Made by a program: the position numbers and the translations under genes. A stretch of 64,000 nucleotides of DNA. Origin: Treponema pectinovorum. Its GTDB lineage: Bacteria > Spirochaetota > Spirochaetia > Treponematales > Treponemataceae. Location: positions 434,001 through 498,000 of the forward strand of contig NZ_UFQO01000001.1 of the NCBI RefSeq assembly GCF_900497595.1. The letters run 5' to 3'. Every line of letters starts with the position of its first letter. The stretch's first letter is position 1. A model generated the notes under the pieces. It was not told the origin of the DNA and did not search any database. It worked only from the letters and a program-made list of their open reading frames with translations. Shown here piece by piece: positions 7,757 through 16,273 of the stretch.

Positions 7757-8635
7757 ATGGACAAATCTATCTGTGTAAAAGACTTACCAAAACTTGTAAA
7801 CGAAGGCAAAATTTCTATCTTAGAAGCAAAAGATTTTTTATGGTGTGAACTATATAAAAATCCAGAAAACTATTGTCTTTCGTCTTTAGATGAAGATCAA
7901 AAAAGCGAATTTTTGATTTCAATTTCGTCTAAATTTTCTATTTTTATTGAAAAATACAAAGAAGGCTCTGTTCCTTTTGATTTCTTTTTGCGAGCCTGCA
8001 TTAAAAGAGCATTTGCATCATGGATTAGAAAAGAATTAAAAAAAATCGCTGGCGAAAATTGCCTTAACGAAAACAACATTCTCGATTACGAGCAAAGGCT
8101 TTCTGAGCAAGTTATAGAACCAATAGAAGATGAAAAGAAAATTTGCGGAGAAAAAATAAAACTTTCGCCAAAGAAAAAACAGATTTTAAAAGATTTGATT
8201 CACATCTGCGCCTGCAAAGCCTGCAACGAAATAGATGATGAAATAATATCGAAAGTTGCGAATTTTCTTGATATTGAAGTTTCAGATTTTAAAAGTGAAA
8301 TAAATCAGCTGCGTGCAAAAACAGAAGGAAAATTAGAACGAAGAAAAACAATGATTCAACGCAGAAACCAAGCGTTTTTCTTTCGCAAAAAATTTTTATA
8401 TCAATTAAATCGCTTAGAAAAAAACACAGCTTCTTATTCTCTACTTTTAAAAAAGTATAAAGCTCAAACTCAAAGCTGGGAAAAAATAAACGAAGAGCTT
8501 GAACACAGATTTTTCTCCTGCCCCACCACAAAAGAAATTTCATTTACTTCTGGAATAAAATTCAGGCAAGTAAGCTATTATCTAAATCATCAAAAAAAGC
8601 GAAAGGATATTTTTTCGTTTATAGAATGCCCATAA
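7757..8635 (+). CDS. Putative sigma-70-like / HTH regulatory protein (divergent)
   Basis: The 292-residue protein starts at ATG 7757 behind AAAGGAG (7742-7748). I do not recognise a named family. The segment around residues 50-95 (FLISISSKFSIFIEKY..GSVPFDFFLRACIKRAFASWIRK) resembles region 2 of divergent sigma-70 factors. The last 40 residues (CPTTKEISFTSGIKFRQVSYYL) resemble a helix-turn-helix of region 4 type. The middle is lysine-rich and helical. It is preceded by a near-consensus sigma-54 promoter and stands alone before rdgB. A second-tier sigma factor or regulator is plausible, but the homology is weak by eye, and it may be only a DNA-binding protein. Confidence 0.55.
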   Translation: MDKSICVKDLPKLVNEGKISILEAKDFLWCELYKNPENYCLSSLDEDQKSEFLISISSKFSIFIEKYKEGSVPFDFFLRACIKRAFASWIRKELKKIAGENCLNENNILDYEQRLSEQVIEPIEDEKKICGEKIKLSPKKKQILKDLIHICACKACNEIDDEIISKVANFLDIEVSDFKSEINQLRAKTEGKLERRKTMIQRRNQAFFFRKKFLYQLNRLEKNTASYSLLLKKYKAQTQSWEKINEELEHRFFSCPTTKEISFTSGIKFRQVSYYLNHQKKRKDIFSFIECP

Positions 8636-8677
8636 ACCTTAATTGTAAGTGATTTTTTTTTGAGCTATATTAAAAAC

Positions 8678-9301
8678 ATGAGATTATTTTTAGCTTCAGG
8701 AAACAGACACAAACAAAAAGAAGTTCAGGAAATTCTTAAAGATTATGAAGTATTGATTCCGAAAGATTTGGGAATTGATTTTGACCCGGTTGAAACAGGA
8801 GAATCTTTTTATGAAAATTCTCTGATAAAGGCTCGTTCACTTTGGGATTTAGTGCATGAAACAGTTATTGCAGATGATTCTGGGATATGCGTTGAGGCTT
8901 TGAACAATGCTCCAGGAATCTATTCTGCAAGGTATGCTGGTCCTTTATATATGAAAGGCTATCCTGATGGACACAAGATAACTCAAGAAGAGCAAAATAA
9001 TTATCTTATACAACAACTCAATGACACGGAAAGCGAAAATCGAAATTGCTTTTATGTTTGTTCGATGGTGCTTTTATTTAATCCACAAAAATTTTTTATT
9101 GCACAAGAAACTTTTGAAGGCAAATTGATAAAAGATATAAATGAACAGGCTGGAAGCGGTGGTTTTGGATACGATCCTATAGTGTACCTTCCAGAATACA
9201 AAAAAACTGTTGCAGAGCTTTCTGCAGATGAAAAAAATAAAATTTCGCACAGAGGAAAAGCTCTAAGGCAGATTGCAACTATTCTAAATTCGATTTCGTG
9301 A
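8678..9301 (+). CDS. rdgB: dITP/XTP pyrophosphatase (RdgB/HAM1)
   Basis: It hydrolyses non-canonical purine triphosphates (dITP, XTP) to monophosphates and so keeps them out of DNA. From the ATG at 8678 the protein has 207 residues, the usual length. An upstream in-frame TTG at 8660 adds six residues with no better ribosome site. Family motifs are LFLASGNRHKQKE at the start, VIADDSGICVEALNNAPGIYSARYAG, GSGGFGYDPIVYLPEY and ISHRGKAL near the end. It is followed by a non-coding repeat element rather than another gene. Confidence 0.93.
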   Translation: MRLFLASGNRHKQKEVQEILKDYEVLIPKDLGIDFDPVETGESFYENSLIKARSLWDLVHETVIADDSGICVEALNNAPGIYSARYAGPLYMKGYPDGHKITQEEQNNYLIQQLNDTESENRNCFYVCSMVLLFNPQKFFIAQETFEGKLIKDINEQAGSGGFGYDPIVYLPEYKKTVAELSADEKNKISHRGKALRQIATILNSIS

Positions 9302-9315
9302 TAAAACCGATAAAA

Positions 9316-9514
9316 TTGTAAGTCGCACATCCTTGTGCACAGCGAAAGGGTCTACTTGGTAGCCTCGCATCCTGCCTGCGAGCTACAGCGGCAGGGATTG
9401 GAGGGGCGGCGAAGCCGTCGACCGCAGGAGCGCAAGCGACGAGGACGATGGAGCGTTAGCGGAACCACGCAAAGCCCGATTTTTGCACAATGCAATGGAG
9501 CAAAAAGCCGCCCA
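9316..9514. repeat. Dispersed GC-rich intergenic repeat, copy 1
   Basis: The element starts with TTGTAAGTCGCACA (9316-9329) and ends with a core at 9461-9514. That core contains CGCAAAGCCCG, CAATGCAATGGAGC and AAAAAGCCGCCCA. The core is almost identical to the reverse complement of 56186-56240, and the TTGTAAGTCGCACA start also recurs there. It is much more GC-rich than its surroundings. A 60-codon open frame (9335-9517) runs through it but looks accidental. Confidence 0.8.
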
Positions 9515-9567
9515 TAAAAAAATATAAAAATCCAATTATGGCTTTAAAATATTTTTTGATTTTTTGC

Positions 9568-9595
9568 TAAAGGTTTATATATTTGGTGCCGATGA
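9568..9595 (+). promoter_or_regulatory. Sigma-28 (FliA) type promoter of the first flagellin gene
   Basis: TAAA at 9568-9571 and GCCGATGA at 9588-9595 are separated by 16 bases, against the TAAA-N15-GCCGATAA consensus. The predicted start near 9603 leaves a leader of about 150 bases before flaB. Confidence 0.75.
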
Positions 9596-9655
9596 TTGTG
9601 GGGACGAATTATGCACGAGACAACTTCGTAGAAGATATCGGGCAAAGGAGTCAAT

Positions 9656-9743
9656 GTAAAAGGAAATGGATGTAGCCTTGTAATACAGAAGTTTCCTTTT
9701 ACAAATTCGATCAAAAAGGATTTTGGTCGCACATTTCCACGGA
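9656..9743 (+). promoter_or_regulatory. Structured flaB leader with candidate CsrA sites
   Basis: GTAAAAGGAAA (9656-9666) pairs perfectly with TTTCCTTTTAC (9692-9702). AATGGATGT (9665-9673) places a GGA at the start of the loop. A second site, ACGGA (9739-9743), overlaps the Shine-Dalgarno sequence of flaB. This two-site layout resembles the CsrA-bound leader of Bacillus subtilis hag. CsrA and FliW are encoded at 17667-18340. Confidence 0.5.
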
Positions 9744-9753
9744 GGAAAAAACT

Positions 9754-10614
9754 ATGGTCATCAACCACAACATGTCAGCTCTTTACTCCAACAGACAGCT
9801 TGGGGTAACAAATTTAGGTCTTCAGAAAGACATGGAAAAACTCTCATCTGGCGAAAAAATCAATCGTGCAGGTGATGATGCTTCTGGATTGGCAGTATCT
9901 GAAAAGATGCGCAGTCAAATCAGAGGATTGAATCAGGCTTCTCAGAATGCTCAAAATGGAATCAGTTTTATTCAGGTAGCTGAAGGTTACTTGCAGGAAA
10001 CTACTGACATCATGCAGAGAATCCGCGAACTTGCAGTTCAGTCTTCTAACGGTATCTACAGCGATGAAGATCGCATGCAGATTCAGGTTGAAGTATCTCA
10101 GTTAGTTGCAGAAGTAGATCGCATCGCTTCTTCGGCACAGTTCAACGGTATGAACATGCTTACAGGTCGCTTTGCTCAGTCTACAGGTGAAAACGTTGTT
10201 ACAGGTTCTATGTGGTTCCACATTGGAGCAAACATGGATCAGCGTATGCAGGTATTCATTGGCACTATGACTGCTGAAGCACTCGGTATCAGAGAAATCG
10301 GTAATGAAAATGTTATGAGTCTGGCAGGACCTGATTTGGCCAACCGCGCAATCGGAACTATCGACGAAGCTCTTAAAAAGATTAACAAGCAGCGCGCCGA
10401 CCTTGGTGGATACCAGAACCGCATGGAATATGCAGTTCGTGGTCTTGATGTTTCAGCTGAAAATATGCAGGCTTCTGAATCACGCATCCGTGATACTGAT
10501 ATGGCTGCACAGATGGTTGAATTTACAAAGAACCAGGTACTCACACAAGCAGGAACAGCAATGCTTGCTCAGGCAAATTCACAGTCTCAAAACGTATTGT
10601 CTTTGCTTAGATAG
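9754..10614 (+). CDS. flaB: Flagellin FlaB (periplasmic flagellar filament core), first copy
   Basis: This is the core filament subunit of the periplasmic flagella, exported by the flagellar type III system, so it has no signal peptide. It has 286 residues with the spirochaetal FlaB start ([15 protein letters not shown]), the conserved N-terminal D0/D1 ([31 protein letters not shown] read across two motifs) and C-terminal helix ([18 protein letters not shown]...[16 protein letters not shown]). There is almost no variable central domain, as is usual for spirochaetes. The start ATG at 9754 follows GGAGG. It has its own sigma-28-type promoter and leader. A second flagellin follows at 11074. Confidence 0.96.
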   Translation: MVINHNMSALYSNRQLGVTNLGLQKDMEKLSSGEKINRAGDDASGLAVSEKMRSQIRGLNQASQNAQNGISFIQVAEGYLQETTDIMQRIRELAVQSSNGIYSDEDRMQIQVEVSQLVAEVDRIASSAQFNGMNMLTGRFAQSTGENVVTGSMWFHIGANMDQRMQVFIGTMTAEALGIREIGNENVMSLAGPDLANRAIGTIDEALKKINKQRADLGGYQNRMEYAVRGLDVSAENMQASESRIRDTDMAAQMVEFTKNQVLTQAGTAMLAQANSQSQNVLSLLR

Positions 10615-10628
10615 TGCTGTATAGTAGT

Positions 10629-10676
10629 CTGTCAAAAGATTGGGTTAATTTTTTATTTTCCACAATTTTTTGACAG
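10629..10676 (+). terminator. Possible terminator or stem-loop after flaB
   Basis: CTGTCAAAA (10629-10637) pairs with TTTTGACAG (10668-10676) across a long AT-rich loop. The T run lies inside rather than after the stem, so termination is uncertain. Confidence 0.4.
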
Positions 10677-10752
10677 ATTTGCGGTGTTTTCTTGTTCTAC
10701 TCTTCAATTCCTTTTCAACTTAAAAACACTCAAGAATTTTTAGTTTATGAAT

Positions 10753-10780
10753 TTGATTTATCGAAATTGTTTGATATAAT
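10753..10780 (+). promoter_or_regulatory. Sigma-70 type promoter upstream of the second flagellin gene
   Basis: TTGATT (10753-10758) and TATAAT (10775-10780) are spaced by 16 bases. This would give a leader of about 285 bases. I see no good sigma-28 site in the 10615-11073 gap. Confidence 0.6.
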
Positions 10781-10918
10781 CAGTTCACAACTTGATATTT
10801 GATTATTTGAAAAATCTCGTGATTGCATAAGTGATTATGTTGATTTTGTAACCTTTTGGCATTTATTTAGAAATGCTATGTGTTCTTTGAAATGAGCAAT
10901 CCATCCCTTTGTGACAGC

Positions 10919-11062
10919 ATGGACGGTTATTAGTGTGTACAAGGCATACGAATAACGGTTTCTGCTGATGGGTCTAAATCTGTAGATGGGGGCGCAACAA
11001 CTGTCTACAGCCCACACAAAGGCAGAACTTGTGGCATGATGTTACAAGTTTTTATGCATGGA
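10919..11062 (+). promoter_or_regulatory. Long structured leader of the second flagellin gene
   Basis: Three inverted repeats follow one another: GTTATT/AATAAC (10926-10931 with 10951-10956), CTGTAGA/TCTACAG (10980-10986 with 11004-11010) and ACTTGT/ACAAGT (11027-11032 with 11044-11049). ATGGA motifs at 10919-10923 and 11058-11062 (at the Shine-Dalgarno) are candidate CsrA contacts. The role is inferred. Confidence 0.45.
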
Positions 11063-11073
11063 GGGCAATAATT

Positions 11074-11928
11074 ATGGTTATTAATCACAACATGAGTTCG
11101 ATGTATTCAAATCGCACATTGGGAGTTTCAAATGCTCAGTTGCAGACAAACATCGAAAAACTCAGTTCAGGTCAGCGCATTAACCGCGCCGGCGACGATG
11201 CTTCTGGATTGGCAGTATCTGAAAAGATGCGCAGCCAAATTCGTGGATTGAATCAGGCTAACAGAAATATTCAAAACGGTGTTTCTTTTATTCAATCAAC
11301 AGAAGGATATTTGCAGGAAACTACAGATATACTTCAGAGAATCCGCGAACTTGCAGTTCAATCATCAAACGGAATTTATTCCGATGAAGATCGTATGCAA
11401 ATTCAAGTTGAAGTTTCTCAACTTGTATCAGAAGTTGACAGAATTGCCTCTCAGGCACAATTCAATGGAATGAATATGCTTACAGGTGCATTCGCTCAAA
11501 ATTCGGTTGCAGGACGCGTAATGCAGTTCCAAATTGGAGCAAATGTTGACCAAAACGCTCGTGTATATATCGGCACTATGACCGCCCAGGCTCTTGGATT
11601 GAAGGGAGCACAAGGTTCCGAAGAACAGATTGGAATCGAATCGCCAGACAAAGCAAATATGGCTATAGCATCTGTAGATAACGCTCTTTTGACAGTATCA
11701 AAACAGCGCGCAGACTTGGGTGCATATCAGAATCGCTTTGAAATGGCTTCTAACGGCGTAGGTGTAGCTGCAGAAAACCTTCAGGCTGCTGAATCTCGTA
11801 TCCGCGATACAGATATGGCAAGCGAAATGGTTGAATACACAAAAAACCAGATTCTTACACAGTCTGGAACTGCAATGCTTGCACAGGCTAACAGCCAGTC
11901 GCAGAACGTACTCGCATTGCTCAGATAG
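11074..11928 (+). CDS. flaB: Flagellin FlaB (periplasmic flagellar filament core), second copy
   Basis: A 284-residue paralogue of the flagellin at 9754. The start chosen is ATG 11074 ([17 protein letters not shown]), which aligns with the first copy and follows GGAGGG. A longer in-frame start at 11029 lies in the leader and is unlikely. The N- and C-terminal thirds are nearly identical to the first copy; the middle (about residues 130-215) differs most. Treponemes build the filament core from several FlaB proteins, so both are probably used. The leader and promoter type differ from those of the first copy, so the ratio of the two may be controlled. Confidence 0.96.
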   Translation: MVINHNMSSMYSNRTLGVSNAQLQTNIEKLSSGQRINRAGDDASGLAVSEKMRSQIRGLNQANRNIQNGVSFIQSTEGYLQETTDILQRIRELAVQSSNGIYSDEDRMQIQVEVSQLVSEVDRIASQAQFNGMNMLTGAFAQNSVAGRVMQFQIGANVDQNARVYIGTMTAQALGLKGAQGSEEQIGIESPDKANMAIASVDNALLTVSKQRADLGAYQNRFEMASNGVGVAAENLQAAESRIRDTDMASEMVEYTKNQILTQSGTAMLAQANSQSQNVLALLR

Positions 11929-11996
11929 TAAAACCGCATTTTTATATATTAAAAGAGACTTCTGGATGTTGTCTTTTGTATAAAAAGCGTAAAGTT

Positions 11997-12027
11997 GAAG
12001 GGGTGCGCCCCCCTTCTCCTTTTTTAT
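11997..12027 (+). terminator. Rho-independent terminator after the second flaB
   Basis: GAAGGGG (11997-12003) pairs within CCCCCCTTC (12008-12016), followed by a T-rich run. The flaG ribosome site CAGGAGG follows immediately, so read-through into flaG is possible. Confidence 0.7.
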
Positions 12028-12046
12028 TTTCAGGAGGAAACGCCCT

Positions 12047-12421
12047 ATGAATATAACTTCCATCGGGCAGCCGGCAATGGATGGCCGCCTAAATATAAAC
12101 TCCACCGCAACTCAGGCAGGAAAATCTCCGCCAAAAACGGAGCTAAATGTGCCTATGGCAGATGCTGCACAAGTGGTTCAAAATATTTCTGACAATAACG
12201 CCCAACTTCAAGAGGATGTTCGTCAACTGCAAAGACTTTCGGATGTTGTTTCGGGTCGAAAGGTTCAATTCAGTTTGAATAAGGAATTGAATCAGGTGGT
12301 TGTAACCGTTTTTGACTCTTCAACAAATCAAGTTATAAAGCAAATTCCTTCAGAGGATATACAACGCCTAAAGGTACGAATTAGAAAAGCGATTGGTGTT
12401 TTGTTCGATGAAATGATTTAA
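12047..12421 (+). CDS. flaG: FlaG family flagellar protein
   Basis: A 124-residue protein with a variable N-terminal half. Its conserved FlaG C-terminal half includes LNKELNQVVVTVFDSSTNQVIKQIPSED and IRKAIGVLFDEMI. FlaG lies beside fliD in many flagellated bacteria and affects filament length. The start at 12047 follows AGGAGG with good spacing. fliD begins 37 bases downstream, so the two are likely co-transcribed. The exact role of FlaG in spirochaetes is not evident from the sequence. Confidence 0.87.
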   Translation: MNITSIGQPAMDGRLNINSTATQAGKSPPKTELNVPMADAAQVVQNISDNNAQLQEDVRQLQRLSDVVSGRKVQFSLNKELNQVVVTVFDSSTNQVIKQIPSEDIQRLKVRIRKAIGVLFDEMI

Positions 12422-12458
12422 TGCTGTTATTTTTACTTGATTAACATGGAACTAAATT

Positions 12459-14537
12459 ATGCCTGATATATCAATACCTGGAGTCAGTGACAAATACAAG
12501 ACAAACGATTACATACAAGCACTGATGAAAAAGGAGCGACTTCCACTTACACGAGAACAGGAGTCGCTTGACAGGTACAAAGAACAGCAAAGTGCTTGGA
12601 ATGAAATGAATCAAAAGATGTCTTCCTTGCGCACTAACACCAAAACGCTGTATTCATTTGATAATCCTTTTAACAATAAATTAGCCTCTTCCACAGACGA
12701 AAATGCTGTTACTGCCACGCCTGGAAGACAAGCTGAATACGGTTCAATAAAAATCGATGTTATAAAGCCTGCAACTTCTGACAGGTTCCTTTCTGAAAAT
12801 CTAGAAAAAGATTTTACTGTTCCTCAAGGTAAATACACTTTTCAAGTAGATGAAAAAACTGTTTCTTTTAACTGGCGAGGTGGAAAGCTAACTGATTTTG
12901 TAAATTCTCTAAACAAAAGAGGCTCTTCAACAATAAAAGCGAGCCTAGTAGGAGTTTCAGGAGAAGACAAATCTCTTTTGATAGAATCTGTAAAAACTGG
13001 CGATAAAAATAACCTCATTTTTAAAGATGATGCCCTATCTTTTGCTGTAAAACACGGCATAATTGCAAAAATGCTTTCTGATAAAAAAACTTTCGGTTTA
13101 GAAATAGGAGAATATTCATCTCCAGAAGTCGAATTTCCTATTCCAGAAGTTGAGCAGGAAGGAATGCCTGAGTTTTCTCTAAAAGATGTGGAATGGGATT
13201 CTGAAGAAAATCGTTTTATCTTGCCACCTAGGGCGGGACTTGAAATAAATATTCCAGAAGAAATTTTTGAAAATGCCAACAACAGAATCGAATTTTCATA
13301 TTCAACTTTTGAACTTGAAGATATTACAGAAGAATTAAACATCATTCGTTCTACCAGGCCTGAGCTCCAAGAAGCAGGCAAGGTAACTTATGAAGATGTT
13401 ACGATTTTAAACGACAAGAGCGAAGCTTCCCTTCCTCCTGTGCCACCGAAACCGTTAGAGCCAATAAAAAACGAAGCAGATTTTTATGTAAAAAATGGCG
13501 AAGGGAAAGAAACAAAAATCAAAACCGAAAGCCTTTCTACGGATAGCAAAACTGGTGAAAAGACCGTGATGCTCGATTTAAAAGATTATCCAGATTTAAA
13601 AAGCATCGTTGTAAGGAACAGAAATACTGGAGAAGCGATTGCGCTTTCAACCTTTACAGTTTACGACGCAAAAAAAGATTTGGGATTTGAGCCTGTAAAT
13701 CCAGTTTCCAAAGCAGGCGATGCCGTAATAAAATACGAAGGAATAACGATAAACAGACCTACAAATAACATAGACGATGTAATTCCTCATGTAACGCTTA
13801 ACATCTTTAATCCAACAGAAAAAACTGCGACAATCGACATAAAACCAGACAAAGAATCTGCAAAAGACGCACTTATTTCTTTTGTAGGAACATATAATCA
13901 AGTTATTGCAGAGATGAATATATTAAGTGAAAACAAACCAGAAATAATTTCTGAACTGGATTATCTTTCTTCAAGCGAAAAAGAGGATGCTCAAAAAAAA
14001 CTCGGAATATTTTTAGGCGACAGCTCATTGCGCTCAGGAAAATCTGCTTTACAGTCGATTATTTCTGCAAGTTATAAATGGTCGGAAAACGCAGACATAA
14101 CAATGTTAAATCAGCTTGGAATTTCTACAAGAGCGACAGGAACTTCTGGAGGTTACACTGCAAGTCAGCTTAGAGGCTATCTTGAAATAAACGAAAAAAA
14201 ACTCGATGAATCTTTGGAAAAAGATTTGGATTCGATAAAAAATCTTTTTGGCTACGACTCTGATGGGGATTTAATCGTCGATTCTGGAATTGGCTTTGCG
14301 CTCGACAAACAACTTACCGCCTGGGTTCAAAGTGGCGGAATCATCTCTAATAAAACGGCAACCTTAAACGGAAGGATAAAATCGTCCGAAACAAAAATTG
14401 CAAGTTTGGAGCGACAGCTGGAAACAAAAGAAGCACAACTGCGCACAAAATATGGTCAAATGGAAGGAACTTTAAACAGCTTAAACTCCCAGTCAAGCAC
14501 AATTTCTAATTTTGCAAATAATGGAAGACAGCAGTAA
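12459..14537 (+). CDS. fliD: Flagellar filament capping protein FliD
   Basis: FliD (hook-associated protein 2) caps the filament and promotes flagellin folding at the tip. The 692-residue protein has the N-terminal FliD domain (DISIPGVSDKYKTNDYIQALMKKER) and the C-terminal domain with ISTRATGTSGGYTASQ and LRGYLEINEKKLDESL. It ends in a coiled coil (KSSETKIASLERQLETKEAQL) near residues 640-690. It is longer than enteric FliD (about 470 residues) because of an expanded middle with proline- and glutamate-rich stretches around residues 220-340. A longer FliD may fit the confined periplasmic filament. It sits between flaG and an unknown conserved-looking gene. Confidence 0.93.
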   Translation: MPDISIPGVSDKYKTNDYIQALMKKERLPLTREQESLDRYKEQQSAWNEMNQKMSSLRTNTKTLYSFDNPFNNKLASSTDENAVTATPGRQAEYGSIKIDVIKPATSDRFLSENLEKDFTVPQGKYTFQVDEKTVSFNWRGGKLTDFVNSLNKRGSSTIKASLVGVSGEDKSLLIESVKTGDKNNLIFKDDALSFAVKHGIIAKMLSDKKTFGLEIGEYSSPEVEFPIPEVEQEGMPEFSLKDVEWDSEENRFILPPRAGLEINIPEEIFENANNRIEFSYSTFELEDITEELNIIRSTRPELQEAGKVTYEDVTILNDKSEASLPPVPPKPLEPIKNEADFYVKNGEGKETKIKTESLSTDSKTGEKTVMLDLKDYPDLKSIVVRNRNTGEAIALSTFTVYDAKKDLGFEPVNPVSKAGDAVIKYEGITINRPTNNIDDVIPHVTLNIFNPTEKTATIDIKPDKESAKDALISFVGTYNQVIAEMNILSENKPEIISELDYLSSSEKEDAQKKLGIFLGDSSLRSGKSALQSIISASYKWSENADITMLNQLGISTRATGTSGGYTASQLRGYLEINEKKLDESLEKDLDSIKNLFGYDSDGDLIVDSGIGFALDKQLTAWVQSGGIISNKTATLNGRIKSSETKIASLERQLETKEAQLRTKYGQMEGTLNSLNSQSSTISNFANNGRQQ

Positions 14538-14566
14538 AATATAACTACAATTACAAGGATAAAAAA

Positions 14567-15154
14567 ATGGAATTATTTGTAAATGGACAAAAATTAGACA
14601 TACAGCTCGAAAATGAAAAAACTGTCGGAGATGTTTTAAAAAGTTTTGAAACAGAATGCGAAAAAACAAATGCGACAACGGTTTCTATCGTTTTGAACGG
14701 AAAAAACGTATATGCAAATGATTTTGAAGAATCCTGCAAAGAAGAATTAAAAGAAGATACAAAGATTGAACTTGAAGTCATAAGTCAAACTGCCATAGAG
14801 CAGTCATTTAATGAGTTAAAAGACGAAGCAAAAAAAATATCTGAAGAATTAAAATCTATTTCTGTAAAATTGCAAAGCGGAAAAGATAAAGAAGTTTCTG
14901 TAATAATAACCTCTCTTGCGGATTTTATAGATAGGGTTTGCCACACAGCAAGCCTTGCCACTCTCTTTCCGAAAAGATTTGGTTCTATAAAAATTGAAGA
15001 TAAAACTTTTTCACAATTTTTTGCGGAATTTTCTCCAGTATTAAAAGATTTTGAAGCAGCTCTCACTTCAAAAGACACTGTAATGCTTGGAGATCTTGCA
15101 GAATACGAGATAAGCCCAAGATTAGACAAAATCTCTCTTGCACTGGAGGAATAG
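14567..15154 (+). CDS. Unknown protein in the fliD operon, possible beta-grasp N-terminus
   Basis: I do not recognise this 195-residue protein. The first 75 residues (LFVNGQKLDIQLENEKTVGD, then SIVLNGKNVY and KIELEVI) alternate in a way that recalls a small ubiquitin-like or ThiS-like beta-grasp fold. The rest is helical (EQSFNELKDEAKKISEELKS). It lies 29 bases after fliD and one base before the PilZ gene, so it is probably part of the same operon. No FliS gene appears here, so a filament-chaperone role is conceivable, but nothing in the sequence proves it. Confidence 0.7.
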   Translation: MELFVNGQKLDIQLENEKTVGDVLKSFETECEKTNATTVSIVLNGKNVYANDFEESCKEELKEDTKIELEVISQTAIEQSFNELKDEAKKISEELKSISVKLQSGKDKEVSVIITSLADFIDRVCHTASLATLFPKRFGSIKIEDKTFSQFFAEFSPVLKDFEAALTSKDTVMLGDLAEYEISPRLDKISLALEE

Positions 15155-16225
15155 ATGGGTTCAGGTTCACCTCTTGCAGCAAGATTAGCGCTCAATATTT
15201 TTTTAGCGGGTTTTATTGGACTTGCGATTCTAGCGCTATTTGTCGCATTGTACTTTATTTCAAAAAAGGTTGACAAATATAAATCTTCCGAAGAATATGC
15301 TGAAAAAAATAAAAACAAACCAACTTCGCACAAAGATTTAAATGAAATTTCAAAAAAAGCGCATCTTTCTAAAAATGAACGCGAACTTTTAATAAAAATT
15401 TTTAAACTACATCCTCTGCCAAATATAAAATTTCTCTTAAAAAATATTGAAGACCTAGAGCCCTATTTTAAGGAACAGTTTAAACACTTTGAAAGCGAAA
15501 AAAATGAAGAAGCTAAAAAGATTCTCTTCAATCTAAAAGCAAATTTCCAAAAGACATTTGAAAATTCAGCTTTGATAAAAAACTCAAGGCTTATACCGAT
15601 AGATTCAATTTTGACCTTTACACCGTCAAAAGGTATTCACTATAAGTTCACTTTGATTGATTCAAATCAGGAAGAACTGCATATGCGGCTTCCAAAAATT
15701 ATGAAAGAAGAAGACAAGCCTGAAATTCTTTCAAAAATAAAACTGATTTTTGTGTATAAAGATTCAACTCCATACGAAATGGAAGCGAGAGTTGTTCGCT
15801 ATCAACGTGGAAAAAATGATGTTCCCCTCATAGTGTGTGCACAAACAGATAGAATCGAAATAAGAAAAAAAAGAATTTATCCGAGAATAGATGTTTACTC
15901 AATTTGTATTTTTTCTTTTGCAAAAATGGAAAAGATAGACGACAAAACAGAATTTACAATTTCGGATAAAATGCACGACGGCGTTTTAGCGGATTCTTCG
16001 GCAGGAGGCTGTAGAATAATAACTAAATTGCCGATAAAAAATGAGCAGCATATACACATAAAAGGGCCGTTAGATGGGAAGGAAGTTTCTGAAGCGATTG
16101 GTTACATATTAAGGACGACCAAAAATAAAAATGATGAATACATCCTTCACATAAAATACGAGAGGATAAATCTCGCAACTGTGAATAAGATAAGTGCAGT
16201 CGCCTACAAGTACATCGAGCGGTAA
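15155..16225 (+). CDS. Membrane-anchored PilZ domain protein (c-di-GMP receptor)
   Basis: A 356-residue protein with an N-terminal membrane helix (residues about 10-35, LFLAGFIGLAILALFVALYF region). A helical segment and a YcgR-N-like strand-rich segment (about 160-235) follow, and then a C-terminal PilZ domain. The c-di-GMP-binding signatures are both present: RIYPR (RxxxR) and DSSAGG (DxSxxG). PilZ proteins of this layout act as flagellar brakes or adjust motility. The start at 15155 immediately follows the preceding stop, so translation is probably coupled. The gene closes the flaG-fliD operon. Confidence 0.85.
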   Translation: MGSGSPLAARLALNIFLAGFIGLAILALFVALYFISKKVDKYKSSEEYAEKNKNKPTSHKDLNEISKKAHLSKNERELLIKIFKLHPLPNIKFLLKNIEDLEPYFKEQFKHFESEKNEEAKKILFNLKANFQKTFENSALIKNSRLIPIDSILTFTPSKGIHYKFTLIDSNQEELHMRLPKIMKEEDKPEILSKIKLIFVYKDSTPYEMEARVVRYQRGKNDVPLIVCAQTDRIEIRKKRIYPRIDVYSICIFSFAKMEKIDDKTEFTISDKMHDGVLADSSAGGCRIITKLPIKNEQHIHIKGPLDGKEVSEAIGYILRTTKNKNDEYILHIKYERINLATVNKISAVAYKYIER

Positions 16226-16273
16226 ACTGCATCTTATATTGACGGTAAAAATTTATTAGGATATTTTATATCG

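Noticed and set aside
9335-9517. 60-codon open frame after rdgB
   Set aside because: It lies entirely in the dispersed repeat, has arginine-rich GC-biased composition unlike neighbours, and no ribosome site.
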